Shown: in pieces, positions 28,559 to 39,242 of the stretch | Layout of the letters: every line of letters starts with the position of its first letter | Numbering within the stretch: position 1 is the stretch's first letter | NCBI GenBank assembly: GCA_009602735.1 | Contig: WELA01009477.1 | Location: 225,698 to 280,026 of the forward strand | Origin: Mesotaenium endlicherianum | Lineage: Eukaryota; Streptophyta; Zygnematophyceae; Zygnematales; Mesotaeniaceae | Length of the DNA: 54,329 bases | Direction: 5' to 3' | The notes under the pieces: model-generated | The model's input: only the letters and a program-made list of their open reading frames with translations | Database searches by the model: none | Told to the model about the DNA's origin: nothing | Translations under genes and position numbers: made by a program

Positions 28559-31500
28559 TTACTTGGCCGCGTCTCTTTTGCGTTTGTTCTTTGGTGTACG
28601 AAGCGCGCCTGGTAGCACACCTGCCTTAGCGCAGAGCTCTTGAGCTTGGGCCCATCGTAACCAATGTCTTTGAACCAAATCCTTACAATTAAGGAGGACC
28701 TCATCTTGAGGTTCGTACGAATTCCAATTGGAATCGTAATCGAGCCATTTGATCAAAAGCTCCACTCGCGGAGGCTTATGACGGGTGTAGCGGTGTCCCA
28801 ACACCTCTGCTACATCCCAGGCCTTATCATCATCGTCGAGTTCCAACTCTGGTGCTTGTGGCTGATAGCGGCCATCGGACCTAAACAGTTTTAGTAAAGT
28901 GACATGGAACACAGGATGCGTTCGCCCCATGGATTTAGGCAAATCCAGTCGATATGCAACAGGTCCGACCTTTGCAGTTACGATAAAAGGGCCTACCCAG
29001 CGAGGCAAAAGCTTGCGCTTCCCTGGGTGCTTGAGTTGGAGGTTTTTAGTTTGCAAAAGTACTTTATTGCCAACTTGAAAACTTAACTCAGTCCTGTGCG
29101 TGTCAACGAACATTTTCTGTCGGTCGCGAGCAGCGGCTAAGGCCAATTTCGCGCTCTTGTGCACCTCTTGAAGAGAGTGGACAAATGAACGTGCACTTGG
29201 TACTCTCTTGGTTGACATCCCCGTCTCACCGGGAACCGAGCGTGTGAGGGGAGTGTGCGGATGTCTTCCACAGTTAAGGAAAAATGAAGTTTCCTTAACA
29301 CTTTCCTGATGAGCATTATTAACTGCAAACTCTGCAACTGACAGGAGGGTGTCCCAGTTGTCTTGACAAGGATTCACCTAATGCCTAAGGAACTGTTGCA
29401 GAACCCGGTTCAGGCGTTCTGTCTGACCATCGGTCTGAGGATGGAAGCTAGTTGACATCTTAAGGTTCGTGCCAAAATGCGAGCAAACTTCCTGCCATAA
29501 GTGGCTCGTAATTCGACTATCACGATCGCTTATGATCTCTTTCGGCATACCATGCAACTTGAACACGTGATCCACGAAGAGACGCGCGGTCTCGACTGCA
29601 TCAAGTGATGGTTTAGTGGCCACAAAGTGTACCATCTTAGTGAAACGATCCACGATCGTTAACACCCCATTGTGTCCTCTATCGGTGGTAGGCAATTCAA
29701 CGACAAAGTCGAGGCTTATGCTTTCCCAAGGAGCACCTGCAAGTTCTAATGGTTGCAACTTCCCAGCTGGCCACGTATGGCTCGGCTTATTCCTCTGACA
29801 TGTCGCGCAGTTGATGATGTACTCAGTAACATCAACCTTGAGGGACGGCCAAATGTACCCTCGGCGCAAAAGATGTGTGGTTTTGGTAATTCCATGATGA
29901 CCAGAGTAAGGAGAGTCATGCGCCTCTCGTAGGAGCTCATGTCTTACTTGGCCTTTTGGGACAGCAATGCGCCCATTGTGCCACCAAAAACCGTCCTCAA
30001 ACATATAGTCTGAGTGTCCTTTCCTTTTGTCCATCTTGTCCATCGTCACGGCTACACCGCTCAAGCCAGAACCCTGGAGATCTAGGAAAAACGGATCTTT
30101 GAGATAGCCTTCTTGAAATAGTTGATGCAGGTCAAGTACTTCAGAAGTTTGCACGCTATCCAAATCGGGTTGGCCCGCGTCACCAGGCCAGGCAACGTCA
30201 GTCGTCTGGGGGGGTACAGCAGAATCAAGGGTGGCCGCCCTCGAAACCTGACCATTTCGTCCTTGCAAACTAGCAACAGTCCCCGACATCAAGTGGTGGA
30301 GGGGAATTCGACTTAATGGGTCCGCAACATTATTGCGACCAGGTGGATACGCCCAGTTAAAGTGGAATCGTTGCAAGAACTCAGACCATCTCGTCTGGCG
30401 CCTCGATAGCGTTGGCTGTATTTGAAAGAAGGTATTTGGACAGTGGTCCGTGACCACGGTCAAACCCTTGCAGCCTTCCAAATAACATCACCAAGTTTTT
30501 AAAGCATATATGACTGCCCAGAGCTCCTGCTCTGTCGTTGAGTAATTTTGTTCGGCAGGTGTCAGCTTTCGACTCTCAAAACTTATAGGCTTGCCCGCCT
30601 GCAGCAGGACAGCCCCTACTCCAACACCAGACGCATCGGCGACTACCTCGTAAGGCAAGTCGGGATCGGCTAATGAGAGAAGTGGCGCATTAGTGAGTGC
30701 ATACTTAATGCGCTCGAACGCAATCTGCGTAGTCTCATTCCAAATGAAAAGTCTATCTTTCCTTGTCAGAGCAGTGAGTGGCGCGGCCATCACTGAGTAA
30801 CCTTGCATAAACTTACGAAAGTAGTTTGCAAACCCAAGGAATGAACGAACAGTATGCACATCTGTCGGGACAGGCCAATCTGCGACACACGCAATCTTGG
30901 CTGGGTCAGGGCGCACCCCTTTCGAACCCACTATATGTCCGAGGTACAAAAGGTCATCCTTTAGGAAGGAACATTTCTTGAGCTTAGCATACAGCTCTTG
31001 CTCACGAAGGATTTGCAACACCAACTTGAGGTGCTTGTAATGCTCGTCCTTGTTCTTTTAATAGACGAGGATATCGTCGAGGTAAACCTGGACAAATTTT
31101 CCCAAGTAAGGTCTAAACAAATCGTTCATTGTGCTTTGGAATGTCGCTGGTGCATTTGTCACTCCAAAACTTAGGACTTTGTATTGGATGTGTCCAATAG
31201 GCGTACGAAACGCTGTCTTTGGAACATCCTCTGGTGTGATTCGTATCTGATGATAGCCTTGGGCTAAATCGAGCGAGGAGAACACGTATGCCCCCTGCAG
31301 CGAATCAAACAAGTCATCAATGCGAGGCAACGAATAGCGGTTCTTGACCGTTATGTTGTTCAGCGCACGATAATCAATGCACATCCTGAGCGTCCCATCT
31401 TTCTTTTGGACAAAGAGTATGGGGGCCCCAAATGGAGAAGAGCTCGGCTCAATCCATCCTTTCTCAAGCAAATCGCTAATTTGGGCTTTCATTTCGTTCA

Positions 31501-32618
31501 TCTCCAACGGGCTGAGGCGATAAATTGGTCGCCAAGTTGGGAGAGCATCAGGAACGAGAGGAATCGTATGTCCAATACCCTTGTCAGGTGGGAGGCAAGG
31601 CGGTATTTCACTTGGAAACACTGACTTGTACTTTTGCAAAAGAGCAGAAAGTTCAGCTGTAAGTGTGTCTTCATGACCAGTCAAATTGAGTGTTGGCTCC
31701 TCCTTGGAGAGCTTAGTGACTTGAGAATCAGGTCGTAGTAATCCAAAGAAAACATTTTGACCTTTCTTTGCCAGACGTCTAGCTTGCTTTATGGACAATA
31801 GAAGAGTCTTGGAGGGACTTTCTAATTCCATATCGGGCTTTAGGGATTGAAGAGCGATCTTCCTTGCCCCTTTGCGTACAATGCATGTCTTTTGACTGAA
31901 GTCAAGCAATACACTTGTTTGCGTAAGCCAAGTTGTTCCCAAAATTGCATCAATACCCTCGGGCAACTTAGTAACATAGAATTGCTCGTGGCCGATGTAT
32001 GATTGCACTTTGAGCTGCAACTTTATCTTTCCAAGAGTACAAGCTAAGGAACCATCGCCAAGTCGAAGGTCCTCGTTCTTGAGTGTTGGAATCAACTTCA
32101 TCCCTTGTGCAAAACGTGCACTAATGAAGCTCACTGACGCGCCTGAATCAATGATGGTGAAGCATGACTTGCCTGAAACTTTCGCGTCAAACGTCATACT
32201 TAGCCCCAAAGAAGCATTAGGCATCACTAGCAATGTCCTCGGCGTGGGAAATATGGAGGTCCTTCACCAAAATCCCATTTTGCATTGCCAATCCCGCGCG
32301 AAATTGAGTGAAAGGCTCATCGTACGCGCGTCGTTTTGCGAATGCAGCAATATAAATTGGTGCAAGGCACATGTGCATTCTCCTTAAATGAGCCAAGTGT
32401 GCGTAACACTTTGCAAGGTTAGGATCATGCGGCTGAAAGTGCAAGAACATGCAATCATGGATGCACTCGAGTTCCAAAAACTCGGCAAAGCTCAACACTT
32501 GCATACAAATATATTCGTTTCGCATTATATTTATATCGGGTATGCCAGAGTGTACAAGAACCTTTGGTGCTTGCGAACAAACACCTAGAATTTCCTGCTC
32601 ACTAAGTCGTGTTGTCAA
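28559..32618 (-). pseudogene. Element G Pro-Pol: protease, RT, RNase H, integrase, chromodomain-like end
   Basis: The N-terminal part (32618-32217) links the gag frameshift site to the protease. A one-base lesion near 32225 changes frame. The protease is [11 protein letters not shown] ends in [10 protein letters not shown], immediately followed by a TAA (~31058). RNase H has D-A-S-G-V-G-V-G-A-V-L-L-Q, E-Q-E-L-W-A-V and T-D-H. A TGA (about 30485, from Arg CGA) and a TAG (29378, from Trp) interrupt the same frame. Integrase keeps H-H-C-C (C-A-T-C-Q-R-N-K), L-D-F-V-V-E-L-P, S-D-R-D-S-R and D-G-Q-T-E-R. The end contains a chromodomain-like segment (D-V-A-E-V-L-G-H-R, L-I-K-W-L-D-Y). Apart from these lesions the polyprotein is colinear, so inactivation was by point mutation. 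Confidence 0.88.
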
Positions 32619-32653
32619 TAGCTCAGAAGGAGGCTTTGCAGCTACCTCATGAG

Positions 32654-32990
32654 CTACTCTTTTAAAGGCCCCTTGCCTTTTCCCTTGGGGTCGTTCTTCG
32701 GATCCTTTCTATAAGGACAGGCCGAGATCATATGCCCAAGTTTCCCACAGCCAAAACACAGCCCGGCCGCCATCATACGATTGCGAGCTTCTGTGTTATC
32801 TATCCTGCCTATTTTGGGAGGGGGTGCATTGGATCGAAAGCCATTGCCCACGCCATTGGGATAAGTCCTCTTTGGAGCGGAAGTACTAGGACTAGGAAAC
32901 GAAGGTGGAGGGCGTGACGGGCGGGCCACCTTCTTAGGTGGAGTGACCGTCTCCTCTTGCGCTAAAGTCTCAGTATAACGAATGAATTTC
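32654..32990 (-). pseudogene. Element G gag, C-terminal part with zinc knuckle
   Basis: A Pro/Ser-rich segment is followed by C-F-G-C-G-K-L-G-H-M-I-S-A-C, a perfect CCHC knuckle, then a Lys-rich end. The capsid and N-terminus are deleted. The last codons are CCT TTA AAA GAG TAG. TTTAAAA (plus 32660-32666) is a -1 slippery heptamer in the right phase, and the -1 frame opens directly into the pro-pol frame. Confidence 0.75.
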
Positions 32991-33000
32991 CCGTCGAAAC

Positions 33001-33052
33001 ACGATAAGCGACCGGGGGATCAGGGCAGGACTGGGATGGGTGACCTTCCCAA
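33001..33052 (+). ncRNA. 5S rRNA-like fragment (3' domain), antisense to element G
   Basis: The segment with GGATGGGTGACC (33034-33045), preceded by TAAGCG...GGGCAGGACTG and followed by TTCCC, resembles the 3' half of plant and algal 5S rRNA (typically TTAAGCG...GTAGTACTGGGATGGGTGACCTCC). The 5' half is absent, so it is a fragment, not a gene. It sits in the leader of element G. Confidence 0.5.
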
Positions 33053-33133
33053 TACGAAAAATTGCTCCAAATATATTTTTCCAAAAATATATTCCAGCCC
33101 AAAAAAAAAAAATCCTTGGAGAAACCGAGATCG

Positions 33134-33145
33134 GCTCCGATACCA
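33134..33145 (-). promoter_or_regulatory. Element G primer-binding site
   Basis: On the minus strand TGGTATCGGAGC follows the LTR end after one base. Same iMet-type site as family B. Confidence 0.8.
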
Positions 33146-33146
33146 A

Positions 33147-34024
33147 TGTTACGTTTCTGCTTTTCGAGAGGATGTTTCCTCGGTATTCAAGGAATATTTA
33201 ATTCAAGTGGAAGGAAAATCTGTATAATTTTGCAAATCGACGAATACTCGAAAGAGCAAAAATGTAAACTAACGTAGAATGTGTGCTTGTGAGAGTTGCA
33301 CTCACAATGACTCTATAGGTATTTTATACCTGCACAACATGAGGCACTGGAGTGCTTCGAGTCACCACCTAGGGCACTGGTTCATGTTCAACGAAAACGG
33401 TCGAAGGGACGTGTCCCATTCGGCCGAATGCTCGAAACGCGCTGTTTGGCGGTTTGGAGACTTTTCAATGGTTTTCAGAAAACCGGTTCGCGCCAAACGG
33501 GCGTTTTCGCGTTTTTGCGACTTTTTGAAAAGTCGCGAGTGTTCGCGGAGTCGCGTTCAAATGATTACGTTATGAACCAGGCGTTACGAATAACTACTTG
33601 GCCAATTGGTTTAGGTGTGAACGTTTCGAACGACAAGTCGCGGGTTCGAATCCGCGTCGATGCAAAGCGACTTTGCAAATTTCGTTTCGTTTGTTTTTAC
33701 GACGGTTTGTTCGTATCTTGATACGTCGGTTTGTTCGTATTAACGACTGGTCGTAAATACGAAATCTGTGATTGTGCATTATCGAAATAATGACAATCAA
33801 ATCAACTTAATCAATCAATGATTCGAATCCGCGTCGATGCAAAGCGACTTTGCATTTTCTTTTCGTTTGTCTTTACGACGGTTTGTTCGTATCTTGATAC
33901 GTCGGTTTGTTCGTATTAACGACAGGTCATAAATACGAAATCTGTGATTGTGCATTATCGAAATAATGACAATCAAATCAACTTAATCAATCAATGATTT
34001 GATAAGTTATCATCTCATAATTAA
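33147..34024 (-). repeat. Element G 5' LTR, truncated, with an internal tandem duplication
   Basis: Starts TGTTACG on the plus strand and matches the other G LTRs up to CATAATTA at about 34024, where unrelated sequence begins, so about 240 bp are missing. A segment of about 175 bp, from the B box to AATCAATCAATGA, is duplicated in tandem (about 33645-33825 and 33821-34000). A and B boxes lie at 33599-33609 and 33643-33653. Because the end is missing, no target duplication can be checked. Confidence 0.85.
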
Positions 34025-34770
34025 GTTTTTTCTCTCTCTTCCGGCGCTATCTCGGCTTCCATATGGAGGGCGACAATGGTGCCGCTGCGACTGCTGCCGC
34101 TCTTGCCGCTGGCCACGACGACAACCTCAACGGTCCCTCGGGCCAACTAGGCGCTGTCGGAATTTTTTCCGTTGAACCTTTCTTTTTTCGCCGTTACTAA
34201 CAACACGCTTGTTTCTTTTTCAGACGATTTTGACTTTTGTGGTGAAGGGCGCCTATTCAGCCCCTTGCACCTGTTCAAGTCAAAACTGCATCCGTTTGGG
34301 GCTTTTTGCACCGTTGCACACAAAAGGGGTCCATAGGGGACTTTCTTTCTCATCCCCACCCATCGCACCCACCTTGTGTTCTTGGATGCCATGCGCGTGT
34401 TTTGATATACACAAGGGAATTTTGCCCACGGGTCTTTTCCATGACATTGTCGCACTTGTTGTCATTCTACGAGAATTGACTCGCGCACAATTTCTGGATT
34501 CAGAACATTGTCGTCCATATTTGGTCACGTTTTGACCAGATTTGACATGTTTCTTTGACATTGGGTTGATTTTGTTGCTCATTTGAGTTTGTGGATAGTT
34601 TTCCTTTCTTTATTGCTTTGGCACGATGCTTTTGCATCTGTTCTATCTCGTATATTTGTGACTCATCCCTCTCACATGGATTTAAGCTTGAAAGCGATAA
34701 GAACACCGCCCTGCTTATCACAACGCTCACTCAAATCATGTCAAGGTTGACATTGCATTTAACTTGATAA
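34025..34770. other. Unassigned sequence with exon/intron-like signals
   Basis: An ATG at 34063 opens a 45-codon Ala-rich frame. TACTAAC at 34195-34201 is followed by a pyrimidine run and CAG at 34221-34223, a textbook branch point and 3' splice site, and then by a 36-codon frame with D-F-D-F-C-G-E-G. No convincing donor was found. It could be a captured host gene fragment or the 5' end of another element. Both neighbours are truncated transposon pieces. Confidence 0.35.
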
Positions 34771-35158
34771 GTGCCAATTTCTTCTGAGCTATTGACAACA
34801 CGACTTAGTGAGGAGGAAATTCTAGGTGTTTGTTTGCAAGCACCAAAGATTCTTGTACACTCTGGCATACCCGATATAAATATAATTCGAAACGAATATA
34901 TTTGTATGCAAGTGTTGAGCTTTGCCGAGTTTTTGGAACTCGAGTGCATCCATGATTGCATGTTCTTGCACTTTCAGCCGCATGATCCTAACCTTGCAAA
35001 GTGTTACGCACACTTGGCTCATTTAAGGAGAATGCACATGTGCCTTGCACCAATTTATATTGCTGCATTCGCAAAACGACGCGCGTACGATGAGCCTTTC
35101 ACTCAATTTTGTGCGGGATTGGCAATGCAAACTGGGATTTTGGTAAAGGACCTCCATA
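34771..35158 (+). pseudogene. Element-G-family pro-pol N-terminal fragment
   Basis: Encodes almost the same protein as 32618-32240 on the minus strand (T-T-R-L-S-E-x-E-I-L-G-V, H-S-G-I-P-D-I-N-I, N-L-A-K-C-Y-A-H-L). It stops abruptly at V-K-D-L-H-I, where a B-family LTR joins (35158-35161). It forms an inverted repeat with element G. It is a fragment of a second G-family element in the opposite orientation. Confidence 0.75.
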
Positions 35159-35160
35159 TT

Positions 35161-35558
35161 AACCGAGGTCCTACCAACGTGGTTAACTCCCGGGTAGGCG
35201 GTGCCATCGCACTGACCGTTGAACAGTAAACTCATTCCATGTACATATGCTAGGCATTGCTCTCGAGTTCGGCATTCGGAAACGAGGCCAACTCTCTTGT
35301 ACAGCTTACTGAGAGCGATCTGAATCCAAGGCGAGAAGCCATTGATATGCACTGTCTTCTAACCTTGCTTATGTATGAGTTTACTGATTTGCATTATTAA
35401 TGCTAGTTTACTCGCATTTGACTTACGAGTATTATTCACTGCTAGTGTGTTGTCCTTTGCCGTTTAACCAGTTAACGAAAATTACCATAAAAATTGCTTG
35501 CTGATATAAAGATCTTTATTAATTGTTAGTCGCCTATTTGGTAAGTCGATTCATTTCA
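35161..35558 (+). repeat. Element E 5' LTR, truncated (B family)
   Basis: Matches the last ~400 bp of the B LTR, from AACCGAGGTCC to TTCATTTCA, with TATAAA and the GTAAGT donor retained. The first ~320 bp are missing at the junction with the G fragment. A primer-binding site (TGGTATCGGAGC) follows at 35560-35571. Confidence 0.9.
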
Positions 35559-35645
35559 GTGGTATCGGAGCAGTTATCACAGTCTTCTTTGTATGGTAAG
35601 GACAAGGTCTCAAACTAGCGGGTCTCAACTAGGTCTCAACGAGAC

Positions 35646-36757
35646 ATGGAGAACCACGATAACGAAAATGTCGAAAACCAGGCGGAAAGCCATGTAGTGG
35701 GAACCCGTACCTATTCTGAAGCAGTAGCAGATACTGCAGCTAGAGAGGCTGCAGATGAGGCAGCTGCTATTGCCGCAGTCGCAGCACAGCAAGCTGAGGA
35801 CGAGAGAGCCAGATTAGAAGCTGAACAAGTAGCAAAGGCCGCTAAAAATACAGAAAGGAGGGAAGGACAGCCAGCTGACGAGCGCACTGTTGAAGAACTT
35901 ATGGCATCAAGGGCCAATGTTCTGAACCCACCTCCTGCTGTACAACTCAATGTACCCCTAGGTCAAATACGTGATCGGCTGAATGCGGCAGGAATTGCTG
36001 CTGCAGGAGCGAGAGGGATTGTTGAGGACACTACTCAGCGAGTAGATGCCAATGCTGCTGCTGCATTTGCTAATCTACCACCCCAGAGTGTAGACTTGGG
36101 AGCATTGTTCGTTCAGATGCAGTCGCAAATGGCGACCATGTATCAGTCCCAGCAGGAGGACAAAAGAATCATAATGTCTCTACTGCGGGACAGAGACCAA
36201 ATGGGGTCTCAAACCACTAGTGGTGGTGGCCGAGGGCTTAGTAAGCCCAAGCCGAAACCTTCCCAGGAATATGATCCTGAGGAAATATTACCTGATCAAA
36301 TTTCTCGCGGATATTGAGCAGTGGCTGGAGAACTACCCAGAACTGCAAGATCACGAGAAGGTCAGGCACACCGGTGCGCTACTGAAAGGCAGTGCCGCAG
36401 ACTGGTGGCTTTACTGGAAAGGAGAGCGTAAGGCTCGGCAACTTGGTGACCCTACGTGGGTAGAGTTTGTCGAGAAGTTGCATGAGAAGTTTGATGTCAT
36501 CAACCAGCAGGAGAAAGCTATCTATGCGATGATCTCCCTGACACTGAAGCAGACCACTTCAGTTGCTGAGTTTTCTCAAAAGTTCCAAGAGAACATGATG
36601 AAGCAGCCAGATTTGCCAGAACGGTTTAGGATAGCATACTTCAGGTATGGCTTGAAGTCCGAGGTCTCTGGTCATTTTGCTAAGAAAAAGTATGAGAAAC
36701 TGGCTGACTTGATCCAGGATGCTGATGCCTGGGATCAGCAGTAGTTCAATCACAAGC
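35646..36757 (+). pseudogene. Element E gag, broken
   Basis: B-family Gag from the internal ATG (M-E-N-H-D-N). An 8-nt deletion near 36280 shifts the frame within the sequence that reads D-P-E-G-N-R-K-Y in element B. The capsid continues in another frame from 36287. A CAG-to-TAG change makes a stop at 36742-36744. The LTR of element C interrupts the sequence after 36757. No pol follows in the window. Confidence 0.85.
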
Positions 36758-37477
36758 TGAAATGAATCGACTTACCAAATAGGCGATTAACAATTAATAA
36801 AGATCTTTATATCAGCAAGTAATCTTTATGGTATTTCCGTTAACTGGTTTAACGGCAAAGGACAACACACTAGCAGTGGATAATACTCGTCAGTCAAATG
36901 CGAGTAAACTAGCATCAATAATGCAAATCAGTAAACTCATACATAAGCAAGGTTAGAAGACAGTGCGTATCAATGGCTTCTCGCCTTGGATTCAGATCGC
37001 TCTCAGTAAGCTGCACAAGAGAGTTGGCCTTGTTTCCGAATGCCGAACTTCAGAGCAATGCCTAACATATGTACATGGAATGAGTTTACTGTTCAACGGT
37101 CAGTGCGACGGCACCGCCTACCCGGGAGTTAACCACGTTGGTAGGACCTCGGTTAACCAAATCCACCGCCATCTCCCATCATCCCGAATCGCCATCCATC
37201 ATAGGGATGTCATCTGGCCATTCATCTAGCATACCACACTTAGATGCATATCGAGGCAGTTCGCTGCTACCGAGTACGGAAGTCAGCTGGCTGTCAAAGA
37301 ATGTGTCAGCAAGCTGACTTAAGGTGACCTCAGCCTGCTACTTCGGGCCGAGTCATTAAACTGATATTAGATATAAAGTCCAGCAGACTGATTGTTAACT
37401 AGAGTCCAGCAGGCTGAACTTATTTAACTATATTATTTAAATGAATATTATGTCAACCAATATACTGATTCATTACA
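36758..37477 (-). repeat. Element C 3' LTR (720 bp)
   Basis: On the plus strand TGAAATGAA...TTCATTACA, the reverse of the B LTR. The 5 bp before it are CAAGC; the matching duplication cannot be checked because the other end is truncated. The hairpin GTTGTCG-CCT-CGACAAC (37496-37512) and CCCTCCAACTT (polypurine tract on the minus strand) lie next to it. Confidence 0.9.
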
Positions 37478-37562
37478 ATCCCTCCAACTTATCATGTTGT
37501 CGCCTCGACAACACTAACACAATTATCAGCGTGCTGTCCCTTTCGTTTCCATCCTACTGCCA

Positions 37563-39242
37563 TTAGGAGGGAGGTGTCCCTGAGGCTCTATACTCAGGGG
37601 AGCCAGACCTCTTCCTGTCTTGGGGTCTTCTGAAGCCTGTCAGAGAGGGAGGTTCCATGTAAGGACCCCGCGGAGAACGTAGTAACTGGGCTGTTTCCTC
37701 CTGCACAGTCTGGAGGGAGGCAGCCTTCTCCTGGGCAGCCCTCAAACTGACAGGTACGTATACCGGCATCCCATAAGGATGTTGCATGACATGAGCCAAG
37801 GGTACATGCCCTCTCTGCGAGGGAGNCCCTTTCTGCGAGGGCGATGCTGGCAGGCCTCTGGCTATCTCCCGAGCAGCCCTCCTGTCTGCTCTGTCTGACT
37901 GGGTCTCCTTGCTTGGAGATGGGGTCTGTCCTCTGGCAGTCCCTAGCCAAGTGATATCTTCCTCTTGAGCGAGTTGCTGCGGGGCCAACCCCGTCTTCTC
38001 CCTCACAGGGGATGTGGCAGGTGTCAGGATCACGGCGGGGCTATCGTCTTCCTCCTCGTCTTCCTCCTCGTCTTCCCCCGACTCCTCCTCCTCGCCGTCC
38101 CCGGGTTCCTCTGAGACTTCTGGGGTCTCCTCTGTCAGCTGCTCCAGCTCTTCCCGAGAAAAAGAATATCCTACTGACCTTCCCCTTTTGGGTGCTGGTG
38201 GGGGCTGCTGAGTCCGGACCGCATAGAGGTCCTTTCCCCCCTGCTTACTTGCCCATTTGGCATAAGCGTGCTTCCCCTTGGGCAATGACTCTCGGGCCCT
38301 GCTTCTGTCCCCCTGCATCTCTTGGCTCATGCAGTCTCTGACTCCATCCAATCTTGGGTCCCAAGCCGCAATGTGAGGGGGCAATACTATGTTCCCCTTT
38401 AAGTCTGTCAGGAAATCCTCATCCGTCGCCCTGTCATTCTGCTGGTCCCTCATGTTGATGGTCATCCACCGCCAATCAGTGGGCTTTTGGAAGAAGGCAG
38501 CGTCTGTCTTTTTAAGAGTACAAGGGTACCAGTGACCTGCAAAGTCCAGCTGACTGGTTTCCCTGGCCAAGAATTCCCAGCTCCTCCTCTCCACCTCATT
38601 GTACATGGCCTTGAACCTGTTGTGGGGTGTTGAGTCCTTGAAGCTGTCCGCGTCCATGGGGATCATCCTGATGACCCTATCTGCCCCCCAGATACCAGGA
38701 ATCGAGACAGCCCCTGCTTCGTTCACCTGGGCCATTGCCTTGGCCTCTCCGATGGTATATCCTACCATCCTGGCGTAATCGTGGTAGAGGAGGAGCCCTG
38801 TGCCGACCTCTATATACTTGTCAAAGTTTTCGAATGTCTCCCCTTCCTTCTGGAGGATTTCCTTCTGCGACTCACTGCGACTTCTCTGGGCATACTTGAA
38901 GGCCTCCTCCAGTAGATCAAAGCCCTTGCCCAGCACCGTGTAGCGGTAGCTGCTGATTCTCCTCTGTTCTTCTTCTTCAGCCTGCTGCTTCCGCTTCTCC
39001 TCAGCTTGCCTCTCCTCCTCTGCTTTCTTGGCCTCCTCTGCAGCTTTTCTGTCCATTTCTTCCTGCCTCAGTCTGGCCTGTTCCTCCTCCTCCTTCTTCT
39101 TCTGTGCCTCCCGCTGTTGTTGGAGTCGTTGTGATTCCCGAGCGGAGATGGAGGATGATTCGATGTCTCCTCGGAATAGCAAGTATTCTGCATGTGCCTC
39201 TTCCGCCCTTCTCTTCCTCTTGAGTTCCGACTTTTGAGTCAT
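37563..39242 (-). CDS. Element C ORF3: uncharacterised accessory protein, divergent version
   Basis: About 559 codons from the ATG at 39242-39240 (preceded by GAGCAGG, a 3' splice-site-like sequence) to a stop at 37563; one codon contains the N at 37826. The architecture equals that of element B ORF3: charged coiled coil, S-Y-R-Y-T-V, Y-A-R-M-V-G-Y-T, D-S-F-K-D, Y-N-E-V-E-R-R-S-W-E, P-T-D-W-R-W-M-T, D-P-R-L-D-G, K-G-K-H-A, a basic P-K-R-G-R-S-V, a long acidic run, then R-G-L-P-A-S-P-S, G-H-V-P-L-A and L-R-S-P-R-G-P. By eye only about half the residues match B, although pol is almost identical. The frame is open despite the decay of gag and pol in the same element. Confidence 0.8.
   Translation of the reverse strand: MTQKSELKRKRRAEEAHAEYLLFRGDIESSSISARESQRLQQQREAQKKKEEEEQARLRQEEMDRKAAEEAKKAEEERQAEEKRKQQAEEEEQRRISSYRYTVLGKGFDLLEEAFKYAQRSRSESQKEILQKEGETFENFDKYIEVGTGLLLYHDYARMVGYTIGEAKAMAQVNEAGAVSIPGIWGADRVIRMIPMDADSFKDSTPHNRFKAMYNEVERRSWEFLARETSQLDFAGHWYPCTLKKTDAAFFQKPTDWRWMTINMRDQQNDRATDEDFLTDLKGNIVLPPHIAAWDPRLDGVRDCMSQEMQGDRSRARESLPKGKHAYAKWASKQGGKDLYAVRTQQPPPAPKRGRSVGYSFSREELEQLTEETPEVSEEPGDGEEEESGEDEEEDEEEDDSPAVILTPATSPVREKTGLAPQQLAQEEDITWLGTARGQTPSPSKETQSDRADRRAAREIARGLPASPSQKGXPSQRGHVPLAHVMQHPYGMPVYVPVSLRAAQEKAASLQTVQEETAQLLRSPRGPYMEPPSLTGFRRPQDRKRSGSPEYRASGTPPS

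Larger units (their letters stand above)
27474..34024 (-). mobile_element. Element G: Ty3/gypsy chromovirus-like element, defective
   Basis: Minus-strand element with a 943-bp 3' LTR (27474-28416), a purine tract (28417-28430), a pol, a shortened gag, a tRNA-iMet-type primer site and a 5' LTR truncated at 34024. Most of the capsid is missing: only about 150 bp separate the primer site from the Lys/Pro-rich sequence just before the zinc knuckle. Three nonsense codons and a frameshift disrupt pro-pol. Its sequence is unrelated to family B beyond shared gypsy domains. Confidence 0.9.

Noticed and set aside
33599..33665. A real tRNA gene in the G LTR
   Set aside because: A and B boxes and a T-arm-like stem exist, but the acceptor arms do not pair and no CCA-proximal structure or T-run terminator follows.
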